Shown piece after piece: positions 26,282-34,196 of a stretch of 64,000 bases of DNA. Source of the DNA: Scandinavium ludwigii_A (GTDB lineage: Bacteria; Pseudomonadota; Gammaproteobacteria; Enterobacterales; Enterobacteriaceae). The DNA is taken from NCBI GenBank assembly GCA_050516505.1, contig CP191518.1, positions 1,302,001-1,366,000 of the forward strand. The letters are read 5' to 3'. How positions within the stretch are numbered: the stretch's first letter is position 1; the number at the start of each line of letters is the position of its first letter. Under the pieces are notes generated by a model, which was not told the origin of the DNA, made no database searches, and worked only from the letters and a program-made list of their open reading frames with translations. The translations under genes were made by a program, and so were the position numbers.

Positions 26282-26740
26282 ATGATTCAGTGGAACGATC
26301 TTCACCACAGTCAGTTAACCGTCCCGCAGTTGTATGCTTTGCTCAAGCTGCGCTGTGAAGTGTTCGTGGTGGAGCAGACCTGTCCTTATCAGGATATCGA
26401 CGGCGACGATCTGCAGGGTGAGAACCGGCATATCCTCGGCTGGCGCGACGGAGAGCTGGTGGCGTATGCGAGGATTCTGAAAAGTGAAGAAGAATATGAG
26501 CCGGTAGTGATTGGTCGAGTGATTATCAGCCCCGCGGTTCGAGGCGAAAAACTGGGCTATACGTTAATGGAACAGACCCTTGCCAGCTGCCAGAAAAACT
26601 GGCCGCAGAAGGCGCTCTATCTGGGGGCGCAGGCACATCTGCAACCGTTCTATGCCCACTTTGGCTTCTCTGCGGTCACCGACGTTTATGACGAAGACGG
26701 CATCCCGCATGTCGGTATGGCGCGGGAAGCGAACTCGTAA
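26282..26740 (+). CDS. elaA: GNAT-family acetyltransferase ElaA
   Basis: The 152-residue cytoplasmic protein has a GNAT fold. The acetyl-CoA loop region is VIGRVIISPAVRGEKLGYTLM at about residues 78-98, followed by LYLGAQAHLQPFYAHFGF. The natural substrate is unknown. It matches E. coli ElaA and keeps its place before elaB. Upstream sequence is a short divergent region shared with rbn. Confidence 0.92.
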   Translation: MIQWNDLHHSQLTVPQLYALLKLRCEVFVVEQTCPYQDIDGDDLQGENRHILGWRDGELVAYARILKSEEEYEPVVIGRVIISPAVRGEKLGYTLMEQTLASCQKNWPQKALYLGAQAHLQPFYAHFGFSAVTDVYDEDGIPHVGMAREANS

Positions 26741-26748
26741 ACCATTGT

Positions 26749-26755
26749 CTATAGT
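26749..26755 (+). promoter_or_regulatory. Candidate RpoS-type -10 of elaB
   Basis: CTATAGT has the -13 C favoured by sigma-S followed by TATAGT, with no good -35, 31 bp before the elaB ATG. elaB is reported to be RpoS-dependent in E. coli, which fits. Confidence 0.4.
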
Positions 26756-26786
26756 TAGCGGACAGGTTTAACCAAGGAGAAAACTG

Positions 26787-27092
26787 ATGGCATATCATTC
26801 TTATGAATCACGTATCGACGACGATCTGGCCCTGCTGAGTGAGACCCTGGAAGAAGTGTTAAGCTCCTCTGGCGATCCGGCCGATCAGAAATACATTGAG
26901 CTTAAACTGCGTGCCGAGCAGGCATTGCAGGAGGTCCAGGCCCGCGTCAGCCAGGCGTCAGACACTTATTACTACCGTGCCAAACAGGCCGTGAACCGTG
27001 CCGATGATTATGTACACGAAAAACCGTGGCAGGGCATTGGCGTCGGTGCCGCCGTCGGCCTGGTGTTGGGGTTGCTGTTAGCGCGTCGATAG
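26787..27092 (+). CDS. elaB: Tail-anchored membrane protein ElaB (DUF883)
   Basis: The 101-residue protein belongs to the DUF883/YqjD family. It has a long soluble helical region (about 1-80, coiled-coil-like) and a C-terminal hydrophobic anchor GIGVGAAVGLVLGLLLARR. E. coli ElaB is a stationary-phase inner-membrane protein tied to stress tolerance, and its paralogue YqjD binds ribosomes. AAGGAG lies 6-8 bases before the ATG. Expression is probably separate from elaA through the sigma-S-like element in the gap. Confidence 0.94.
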   Translation: MAYHSYESRIDDDLALLSETLEEVLSSSGDPADQKYIELKLRAEQALQEVQARVSQASDTYYYRAKQAVNRADDYVHEKPWQGIGVGAAVGLVLGLLLARR

Positions 27093-27129
27093 TTGTCTAA
27101 GCGCGTCGGTAAAAATCCACTCCCTCATC

Positions 27130-27166
27130 ATGGGTACTGCTTTTTTGAGGCAGTACCCATTATAAT
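27130..27166 (+). promoter_or_regulatory. Perfect inverted repeat abutting the menF -10
   Basis: ATGGGTACTGC (27130-27140) and GCAGTACCCAT (27150-27160) form a perfect 11-bp inverted repeat with a 9-base spacer. TATAAT (27161-27166) follows with no gap. It could be an operator for the men promoter or an elaB 3' hairpin. There is no T tail after the stem and no good -35. Confidence 0.5.
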
Positions 27167-27193
27167 GCATGGTTTTATCAGAGGGAGGTTCGC

Positions 27194-28480
27194 GTGCATT
27201 CCATTACCGCTGCGCTGGAAAACTTGTTAGGTTTTCTGTCTGACGACATGCCTGATGCACCCGGCTCGCGAATTTTCGACACGCCGTTTCCTCTCAATGA
27301 TGCCTTTGATCCCCTGAGCTGGCTTTGCAGTCAGCCGATATTCCCGCAGTTTTACTGGCAGCATCGCAGCGGCCAGGAAGAGGTGGCCGCCCTCGGCGCC
27401 GTGCGTCGATTTACCTCCTTGCCCCACGCCAATACCTTTCTTCAGCAGGCACAAACTTCGTTTCGCATCTGGGGCCTTAACGCCTTTGAACCGGAAACGG
27501 GCGAATTGTTTTTGCCGCGTCTGGAATGGCGACGCGATGCAGGAAAAGCCGTATTACGTCTGACGCTCAGCAGCGATACGTCGCTGCGGGAAGATGCCGG
27601 TGCGGCGCGCGCGTTATTAACGGCGTTGTTGCCCGCTCACCCGTTGCCGCTGTTAAGCGGAGAGTTGAAAGGTGAGCGTCATTCTCCTGACCATGCGGGC
27701 TGGCTGCGTCTGATTGAAACCGCGACGGACACTATCGCCACAGGCGCTCTGGAGAAAGTGGTGCTCGCCCGCGCCACTGATCTGCAATTTGCCGCCCCGC
27801 TGCACGCCGGTGCCATGATGGCAGCGAGCCGCCGCGTCAATCTCAACTGCACCCATTTTCTGATGGCCTTCGATGCACAACGCGCATTTCTGGGCTCGAC
27901 CCCAGAACGGCTCTGGCGTCGTCAGGGTCAACAGCTCGACACCGAAGCGCTGGCGGGCACCGTGGCGAGTCATCCTGATGACAAACAGGCGCAGCATCTT
28001 GCCGACTGGCTCATGCGCGATGACAAAAATCAGCGCGAAAATTTGCTGGTGGTGGAAGACATCTGCCAACGTTTGCAGCAGGACGTCAACGCGCTGGAAG
28101 TGCTGCCGCCGCAGGTGATTCGCCTGCGAAAAGTGCAGCATCTGCGGCGCTGTATTCAGGCTGAACTGAAAAGGCCTGACGACACGCGTTGCCTGGTTCA
28201 GCTTCAGCCAACAGCCGCGGTGGCCGGGCTTCCCCGCGAGCAGGCCCGGCAGTTTATCGAGTATCATGAGCCGTTCACCCGCGAATGGTACGCGGGTTCC
28301 GCGGGCTATCTCAGCCTGCAACAAAGCGAATTCTGCGTGGCGCTGCGTTCGGCGAAAGTCACCGGCGACGTGGCGCGATTATATGCCGGAGCCGGGATTG
28401 TTCGCGGCTCGGATCCTGAACAGGAATGGCAGGAAATCACCCATAAAGCGGCAGGATTACGCTCCTTGCTTATCCGATAA
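27194..28480 (+). CDS. menF: Isochorismate synthase MenF
   Basis: MenF converts chorismate to isochorismate, the first committed step of menaquinone synthesis. The 428-residue protein has the chorismate-binding fold in its C-terminal two thirds. Signatures are LEKVVLARATDL (general-base lysine), TEALAGTVASHPDDK and REWYAGSAGYLS with GAGIVRGSDPEQEWQE at the metal site. Start is GTG, decided by GGGAGG 5 bases upstream and by the N-terminus of E. coli MenF. It leads the menFDHBCE operon. Confidence 0.95.
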   Translation: MHSITAALENLLGFLSDDMPDAPGSRIFDTPFPLNDAFDPLSWLCSQPIFPQFYWQHRSGQEEVAALGAVRRFTSLPHANTFLQQAQTSFRIWGLNAFEPETGELFLPRLEWRRDAGKAVLRLTLSSDTSLREDAGAARALLTALLPAHPLPLLSGELKGERHSPDHAGWLRLIETATDTIATGALEKVVLARATDLQFAAPLHAGAMMAASRRVNLNCTHFLMAFDAQRAFLGSTPERLWRRQGQQLDTEALAGTVASHPDDKQAQHLADWLMRDDKNQRENLLVVEDICQRLQQDVNALEVLPPQVIRLRKVQHLRRCIQAELKRPDDTRCLVQLQPTAAVAGLPREQARQFIEYHEPFTREWYAGSAGYLSLQQSEFCVALRSAKVTGDVARLYAGAGIVRGSDPEQEWQEITHKAAGLRSLLIR

Positions 28481-28516
28481 CCGACTCATATCAATAACCT
28501 GTCGCTATCACTCATC

Positions 28517-28522
28517 TATAAT
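28517..28522 (+). promoter_or_regulatory. Possible internal men promoter -10 before menD
   Basis: A consensus TATAAT lies in the 71-bp menF-menD gap, about 30 bp before menD. No convincing -35 is present, so the call is weak. Confidence 0.25.
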
Positions 28523-28551
28523 TATACGCAAAATTGATACCGGACAATCTC

Positions 28552-30222
28552 ATGTCAGTAAGCGCATTTAACCGACGCTGGGCGGCGGTGATCCTTGAAG
28601 CATTGACCCGCCACGGCGTGCAGCACGTTTGCATCGCGCCGGGCTCGCGCTCGACGCCATTAACGCTGGCGGCGGCGGAAAACCGCGCTCTGATAGCCCA
28701 CACCCATTTTGATGAGCGTGGCCTCGGCCATCTGGCACTGGGGCTGGCGAAGGTAAGCCAACAGCCGGTGGCGGTGATTGTCACGTCCGGCACCGCGGTC
28801 GCTAATTTGTATCCTGCGCTGATTGAAGCGGGGCTGACTGGGGAAAAAATCATTCTGTTGACCGCTGACCGCCCCCCGGAACTGATCGACTGCGGTGCTA
28901 ATCAGGCGATTCGTCAGCCGGGTATGTTCGGGTCGCATCCGTCACAAACGCTGTCTTTGCCACGTCCGAGCCATGACATTCCGGCCCGCTGGCTGGTCTC
29001 AACGATTGATAACGCGCTAGGCCAGTTGCACAGCGGCGGGGTGCACATCAACTGCCCGTTCGCGGAACCGCTGTACGGCGAAATGGACGACACCGGGCTC
29101 GACTGGCAGCAGGCGCTTGGCAACTGGTGGCAAAGCGACAAGCCGTGGCTGCGTGAAGGGCTGCACCTGGAAAGCGAAAAGCAGCGCGACTGGTTTTTCT
29201 GGCGACAGAAACGCGGCGTCGTGGTGGCCGGGCGCATGAGCGCGTCGGAAGGGAAGAAAGTGGCCGAATGGGCGAAAACGCTCGGCTGGCCGCTGATAAG
29301 CGACGTACTGTCGCAAACTGGACAACCGCTGCCGTGCGCCGATCTCTGGCTCGGTAACGCCAACGCCGTCACCGAACTGGCGCAGGCACAAATTGTGGTA
29401 CAGCTCGGCAGCAGCCTGACCGGCAAACGTCTCCTGCAATGGCAGGCCGCCTGCGAACCGGATGAATACTGGCTGGTGGACAAACTTGCAGGCCGACTCG
29501 ACCCGGCCCATCATCGCGGCCGTCGGCTGGTGTGTGACGTGGGCGCCTGGCTGGAACAACATCCGGCAGAACAGCGCCAGCCGTGGGCCGTGGAAATCCC
29601 GCGTCTTGCAGAGCAGGCGTGGCAAACCGTCGTTGCCCAGCGCGAAACGTTCGGCGAAGCGCAACTGGCGCACCGCATCAGTGAATATTTGCCCGATCAG
29701 GGCCAGCTTTTTGTCGGCAACAGTCTCGTGGTTCGCCTGATAGACGCCCTCGGCAAGCTTCCGGCGGGGTATCCGGTGTACAGCAACCGCGGCGCGAGCG
29801 GTATCGACGGGCTGATTTCCACCGCCGCAGGCGTGCAGCGCGGGAGTGCCAAATCGACGCTGGCCATCATGGGCGATTTGTCGGCGCTGTATGATCTCAA
29901 CGGCCTGGCGTTATTGCGCCAGGTTTCAGCCCCGCTGGTGCTGATCGTGGTGAACAACAACGGCGGGCAAATTTTCTCGCTACTTCCGACGCCTGCCGAA
30001 GAACGCGAACGCTTCTATTTGATGCCGCAAAACGTCCATTTTGAGCACGCGGCTAACATGTTCGGCCTGCGATATCACCGCCCGGAAAACTGGACGGCGC
30101 TGGAAGATGCGCTGCACGGCGCATGGCGTCAGCCGGAGACCACGGTGATTGAGCTGGTGGTCAACGACACCGACGGCGCGCAGACGCTGCAACACTTACT
30201 GGCGCAGGTCAGCAAGCTATGA
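28552..30222 (+). CDS. menD: SEPHCHC synthase MenD
   Basis: MenD is a thiamine-diphosphate enzyme that joins isochorismate and 2-oxoglutarate to form SEPHCHC. The 556-residue protein has the N-terminal pyrimidine-binding domain (APGSRSTPLTL, HFDERGLGHLALGLAK) and the C-terminal diphosphate domain (GDLSALYDLNGLALL...VVNNNGGQIFSLLP). ATG 28552 gives the E. coli N-terminus MSVSAFNRRW; an upstream ATG would add six residues. The stop overlaps menH. Confidence 0.96.
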   Translation: MSVSAFNRRWAAVILEALTRHGVQHVCIAPGSRSTPLTLAAAENRALIAHTHFDERGLGHLALGLAKVSQQPVAVIVTSGTAVANLYPALIEAGLTGEKIILLTADRPPELIDCGANQAIRQPGMFGSHPSQTLSLPRPSHDIPARWLVSTIDNALGQLHSGGVHINCPFAEPLYGEMDDTGLDWQQALGNWWQSDKPWLREGLHLESEKQRDWFFWRQKRGVVVAGRMSASEGKKVAEWAKTLGWPLISDVLSQTGQPLPCADLWLGNANAVTELAQAQIVVQLGSSLTGKRLLQWQAACEPDEYWLVDKLAGRLDPAHHRGRRLVCDVGAWLEQHPAEQRQPWAVEIPRLAEQAWQTVVAQRETFGEAQLAHRISEYLPDQGQLFVGNSLVVRLIDALGKLPAGYPVYSNRGASGIDGLISTAAGVQRGSAKSTLAIMGDLSALYDLNGLALLRQVSAPLVLIVVNNNGGQIFSLLPTPAEERERFYLMPQNVHFEHAANMFGLRYHRPENWTALEDALHGAWRQPETTVIELVVNDTDGAQTLQHLLAQVSKL

Positions 30223-30995
30223 CGCTCCATGCCGTTGCCCGAGAAGGCGCGCCGAACCAGCCGTGGCTGGTGTTTCTGCACGGTTTTTCCGGCGATTGTC
30301 GTGAATGGCAGGCGGTAGGAGAAAAGCTTACCGGGTTTTCCCGGCTGTATGTCGACCTGCCGGGTCACGGTGGCTCGGCAGCCATTTCAGTCACCCGTTT
30401 CGACGACGTGTGCCGGGATTTGCAGGAAACCTTGGTTAGTTACAACATCCTGAGTTATTGGCTGATTGGCTACTCGCTGGGGGGACGCGTGGCGATGGTG
30501 GCGGCCAGTCAGGCGAAACTGCCCGGGCTGAAAGGGCTGATTGTCGAAGGGGGTCATCCTGGCTTACAGGATGAAACTGCCCGCGAAGCGCGTTGGCAGT
30601 CCGATACGCAATGGGCACAGCGCTTGCGTCACGAGCCGCTGGCCGACGTTTTTGAGGCCTGGTATCGCCAGCCGGTGTTTGCCTCACTCAACGACGCACA
30701 GCGCCAGACGCTGGTGGCGTTACGCGCCGATAACAACGGCCCGCGGCTGGCCGATATGCTGCTTGCCACCTCGCTTGCCGTGCAGCCTGATTTACGCGCG
30801 GCGCTCGCCGCCCATGGCTATGCTTCAGGTGACGACACTTTTTTATATTTATGCGGCGAACGCGACGCCAAATTCCGCGCACTGGCGGAAGAACTGGCTG
30901 CGCCATGCCACCTCATTCCTCACGCCGGACACAACGCCCATCGGGAAAATCCCGCAGCGGTGGCGAACTGTCTGGCACAGATTCTGAATGACTGA
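30219..30995 (+). CDS. menH: SHCHC synthase MenH
   Basis: MenH is an alpha/beta-hydrolase-fold enzyme that removes pyruvate from SEPHCHC to give SHCHC. The 258-residue protein carries the nucleophile elbow GYSLGG with S86. D216 (LCGERDAKF) and H238 (HAGHNAHREN) complete the triad. It is six residues longer than E. coli MenH. It overlaps menD by 4 bp, as expected for a coupled operon. Confidence 0.95.
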   Translation: MTLHAVAREGAPNQPWLVFLHGFSGDCREWQAVGEKLTGFSRLYVDLPGHGGSAAISVTRFDDVCRDLQETLVSYNILSYWLIGYSLGGRVAMVAASQAKLPGLKGLIVEGGHPGLQDETAREARWQSDTQWAQRLRHEPLADVFEAWYRQPVFASLNDAQRQTLVALRADNNGPRLADMLLATSLAVQPDLRAALAAHGYASGDDTFLYLCGERDAKFRALAEELAAPCHLIPHAGHNAHRENPAAVANCLAQILND

Positions 30996-31009
30996 CGACA
31001 GGACATATT

Positions 31010-31867
31010 ATGATTTCCCCAGATGAAAAAATGCTCTACGCCCCGGTTGAATGGCAAGACTGCTCCGAAGGTTTCACCGATATCCGTTATCAGAAATCCG
31101 CTGACGGCATCGCCAAAATCACCATCAACCGTCCGCAGGTGCGTAACGCGTTCCGCCCAGTGACCGTCAAAGAGATGATCCAGGCGTTGGCCGATGCGCG
31201 TTATGACGATAACGTCGGCACCATCATCCTGACCGGCGAAGGCGACAAAGCGTTCTGCGCGGGCGGCGATCAGAAAGTTCGCGGCGACTACGGCGGATAC
31301 CAGGACGACTCCGGCACCCATCACCTGAACGTGCTCGACTTCCAGCGTCAAATCCGCACCTGCCCGAAACCGGTTGTGGCAATGGTTGCAGGCTACTCCA
31401 TCGGCGGCGGCCACGTGCTGCATATGATGTGTGACCTGACCATCGCGGCGGAAAATGCCATCTTCGGCCAGACCGGCCCGAAAGTCGGCTCCTTCGACGG
31501 CGGCTGGGGTGCGTCTTACATGGCCCGTATCGTGGGACAGAAGAAAGCCCGCGAAATTTGGTTCCTGTGCCGTCAGTACGACGCGAAAGAAGCGCTGGAC
31601 ATGGGCCTGGTCAACACCGTGGTTCCGCTGGCAGACCTGGAAAAAGAGACCGTGCGCTGGTGTCGTGAAATGCTGCAAAACAGCCCAATGGCGCTGCGCT
31701 GCCTGAAAGCGGCACTCAACGCCGACTGCGACGGTCAGGCTGGTCTGCAGGAACTGGCGGGTAACGCCACCATGCTGTTCTACATGACGGAAGAAGGTCA
31801 GGAAGGCCGCAATGCCTTCAACCAGAAGCGTCAGCCTGATTTCAGCAAATTCAAACGGAATCCGTAA
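31010..31867 (+). CDS. menB: 1,4-dihydroxy-2-naphthoyl-CoA synthase MenB
   Basis: MenB is a crotonase-fold enzyme that cyclises o-succinylbenzoyl-CoA to DHNA-CoA. The 285-residue protein shows the oxyanion-hole motifs GDKAFCAGGDQKVRGDYGGY and VAGYSIGGGHVLHMMCDLTIA. GQTGPKVGSFDGGWG and the C-terminal FNQKRQPDFSKF are family signatures. AGGA lies upstream of the ATG. It is the best conserved gene of the men cluster. Confidence 0.97.
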   Translation: MISPDEKMLYAPVEWQDCSEGFTDIRYQKSADGIAKITINRPQVRNAFRPVTVKEMIQALADARYDDNVGTIILTGEGDKAFCAGGDQKVRGDYGGYQDDSGTHHLNVLDFQRQIRTCPKPVVAMVAGYSIGGGHVLHMMCDLTIAAENAIFGQTGPKVGSFDGGWGASYMARIVGQKKAREIWFLCRQYDAKEALDMGLVNTVVPLADLEKETVRWCREMLQNSPMALRCLKAALNADCDGQAGLQELAGNATMLFYMTEEGQEGRNAFNQKRQPDFSKFKRNP

Positions 31868-32832
31868 TGCGCAAAGCCCAGGTGTACCGCTGGCAGATCC
31901 CCATGGACGCGGGAGTGGTTCTGCGCGAGCGGCGGCTGAAAACCCGCGATGGACTGTTGGTCTGGTTAAGCCTGGGCGATGCCGAAGGCTGGGGCGAGAT
32001 TTCGCCCTTGCCGGGTTTCAGCCTGGAAACCCTCGACGACGCCCAGGCGGCAGCGATTGCCTGGGTGAATGCGTGGCTGAAAGGGGACGACCCTGAATTT
32101 CCGTCGGAGCCCTCTGCCGCGTTCGGCCTGAGCTGTGCGCTGGCAGAGCTGAATGACGACCTGCCAGACGCCGCCGATTACCGCGCTGCACCGCTGTGTA
32201 CCGGCGATCCGGATGAGCTGTTTGCGGTGCTCCAGGCAATGCCCGGCGAAAAAATCGCGAAGGTGAAAGTCGGTCTGTGGGAAGCGGTGCGCGACGGCAT
32301 GGTGGTCAATCTGCTGCTGGAAGCCGTGCCCGATTTACAGCTTCGTCTGGATGCCAACCGGGCCTGGACGCCGCTAAAAGCGCAGCAGTTCGCTAAATAT
32401 GTTAATCCGGACTATCGCGCACGCATCGCCTTTATCGAAGAGCCGTGCCGCACCCGCGACGATTCCCGCGCCTTTGCGCAGGAAACCGGGATCGCTATCG
32501 CTTGGGATGAAAGCCTGCGCGAAGCCGATTTCACCTTTGCCGCCGAACCGGGCGTGAAGGCCGTGGTGATCAAACCGACGCTCACCGGCAGTCTGCACAA
32601 GGTCCGCGAACAGGTCGCGGCGGCCCATCAACAGGGTTTGACCGCAGTGATCAGCTCATCGATTGAGTCGAGTCTCGGCCTGACGCAGTTGGCGCGTATT
32701 GCTGCCTGGCTGACGCCGGGCACTCTGCCGGGGCTGGACACGCTGAACCTGATGCAGGCTCAGCTGATTCGCCGCTGGCCGGATAATGAATTACCGTGCA
32801 TGACCTACGACAGTCTGGACCCGCTGTTATGA
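31867..32832 (+). CDS. menC: o-Succinylbenzoate synthase MenC
   Basis: MenC is an enolase-superfamily dehydratase that makes o-succinylbenzoate from SHCHC. The 321-residue protein has the K-x-K catalytic pair K132 and K134, metal ligands D162 (LRLDANRAW), E191 (IEEP) and D214 (WDES), and the second base K236 (VIKPT). It abuts menB and overlaps the menE ATG by 4 bp. Confidence 0.95.
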   Translation: MRKAQVYRWQIPMDAGVVLRERRLKTRDGLLVWLSLGDAEGWGEISPLPGFSLETLDDAQAAAIAWVNAWLKGDDPEFPSEPSAAFGLSCALAELNDDLPDAADYRAAPLCTGDPDELFAVLQAMPGEKIAKVKVGLWEAVRDGMVVNLLLEAVPDLQLRLDANRAWTPLKAQQFAKYVNPDYRARIAFIEEPCRTRDDSRAFAQETGIAIAWDESLREADFTFAAEPGVKAVVIKPTLTGSLHKVREQVAAAHQQGLTAVISSSIESSLGLTQLARIAAWLTPGTLPGLDTLNLMQAQLIRRWPDNELPCMTYDSLDPLL

Positions 32833-34196
32833 TTTTCCACGATTACCCGTGGCGACACTGGCGAAACGCGCGCCCAAACGCCCAGGCGTTGCGTCTGGGT
32901 GACGAAACCCTCGACTGGCAGCAGCTGTGCCAGCGGGTTGACGCGCTGACCGCCGGGTTTGCGGCGCAAAATATTCAGCCGGACGACGGCGTGCTGCTGC
33001 GGGCGTACAACAATCCGCAAACGTTGCTGGCGTGGCTGGCCCTGTTGCAGTGCGGCGCGCGCGTTTTGCCGGTTAACCCTCAACTCCCGCGCGAACTAGT
33101 GGCGGCACTCTTGCCGCAGTTTTCGTTGCGCCACGGGTTATTGCTCACCGACGAAAAACCGTTCGACGCGCTGTCTGCGCTAACGCTTCAACAGGCTGAA
33201 AATGTGCCGGACGTCGCCTGGCAGGCAGAACGTCTGGCGACCATGACGCTGACGTCAGGCTCCAGCGGCCTGCCAAAAGCCGCGGTGCATACGCTGGCAG
33301 CACATCTTGCCAGCGCCGAAGGCGTATTATCCCTGATGCCCTACGGCGAAACCGACGACTGGCTGCTGTCGTTGCCGCTGTTTCACGTTTCCGGCCAGGG
33401 CATTCTCTGGCGCTGGTTATTGAAAGGTGCGCGCTTAACGGTGCGCGAACGCGTGCCGCTGGCGAAAATGCTCGAGGGCTGCACCCATGCTTCCCTGGTG
33501 CCGACCCAGCTGTGGCGGCTGCTGAACGACGACGAAACGCTTACGCTCAATACCGTGCTGCTCGGCGGCGCGGCGATCCCCGTTGAGCTGGCGGAGCATT
33601 CCCGTTCACGCGGTATTCGCACCTTTTGCGGCTACGGGCTGACGGAGTTTGCGTCGACGGTGTGCGCCAAAGAAACCGATGGCGAAGCGGACGTGGGCCC
33701 GGCGTTACCGGGGCGAGAAGTGAAAGTCGTCGACGGCGAAATCTGGCTGCGAGCGAAAAGCATGGCCGCGGGCTACTGGCGAAACGGCGAACTGATGCCG
33801 TTGACCAACGCCGAAGGCTGGTTCCCGACGCGCGATCGCGGTGAATTAGATGGCCAACGCCTGACCGTTCTCGGGCGCATGGATAATCTCTTTTTCTGCG
33901 GCGGGGAAGGCATTCAGCCGGAAGAAGTTGAACGGGCGATCGCGCGTCATCCGCAGGTGGAACAAATCTTTATTGTGCCGCTGGATGACGCCGAATTTGG
34001 TCAGCGTCCGGTGGCGGTAGTGGAAGGGAGCGATGACTTTGACGTCACGCAAATGCCGGACTGGGCGATGGATAAACTGGCGCGCTTTCAGCAACCGGTG
34101 TGTTGGTTGATGCTGCCTGCCAGCCTGAAAACCGGCGGGATAAAAATCTCCCGCCGGGCATTACAGGAGTGGGTCAACGCCACGCTGCGCGGTTAG
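32829..34196 (+). CDS. menE: o-Succinylbenzoate-CoA ligase MenE
   Basis: MenE activates o-succinylbenzoate to its CoA thioester with ATP. It is an ANL-superfamily adenylate-forming enzyme, with the P-loop TLTSGSSGLPKAAVHT, the A5 motif CGYGLTEFAST, the hinge region LGRMDNLFFCGGEGIQPEEVE and the C-terminal lysine in GGIKISR. ATG 32829 yields 455 residues and the E. coli-like start MIFxDxPWRHW. Its stop codon overlaps the convergent tctA stop by 4 bp. Confidence 0.94.
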   Translation: MIFHDYPWRHWRNARPNAQALRLGDETLDWQQLCQRVDALTAGFAAQNIQPDDGVLLRAYNNPQTLLAWLALLQCGARVLPVNPQLPRELVAALLPQFSLRHGLLLTDEKPFDALSALTLQQAENVPDVAWQAERLATMTLTSGSSGLPKAAVHTLAAHLASAEGVLSLMPYGETDDWLLSLPLFHVSGQGILWRWLLKGARLTVRERVPLAKMLEGCTHASLVPTQLWRLLNDDETLTLNTVLLGGAAIPVELAEHSRSRGIRTFCGYGLTEFASTVCAKETDGEADVGPALPGREVKVVDGEIWLRAKSMAAGYWRNGELMPLTNAEGWFPTRDRGELDGQRLTVLGRMDNLFFCGGEGIQPEEVERAIARHPQVEQIFIVPLDDAEFGQRPVAVVEGSDDFDVTQMPDWAMDKLARFQQPVCWLMLPASLKTGGIKISRRALQEWVNATLRG

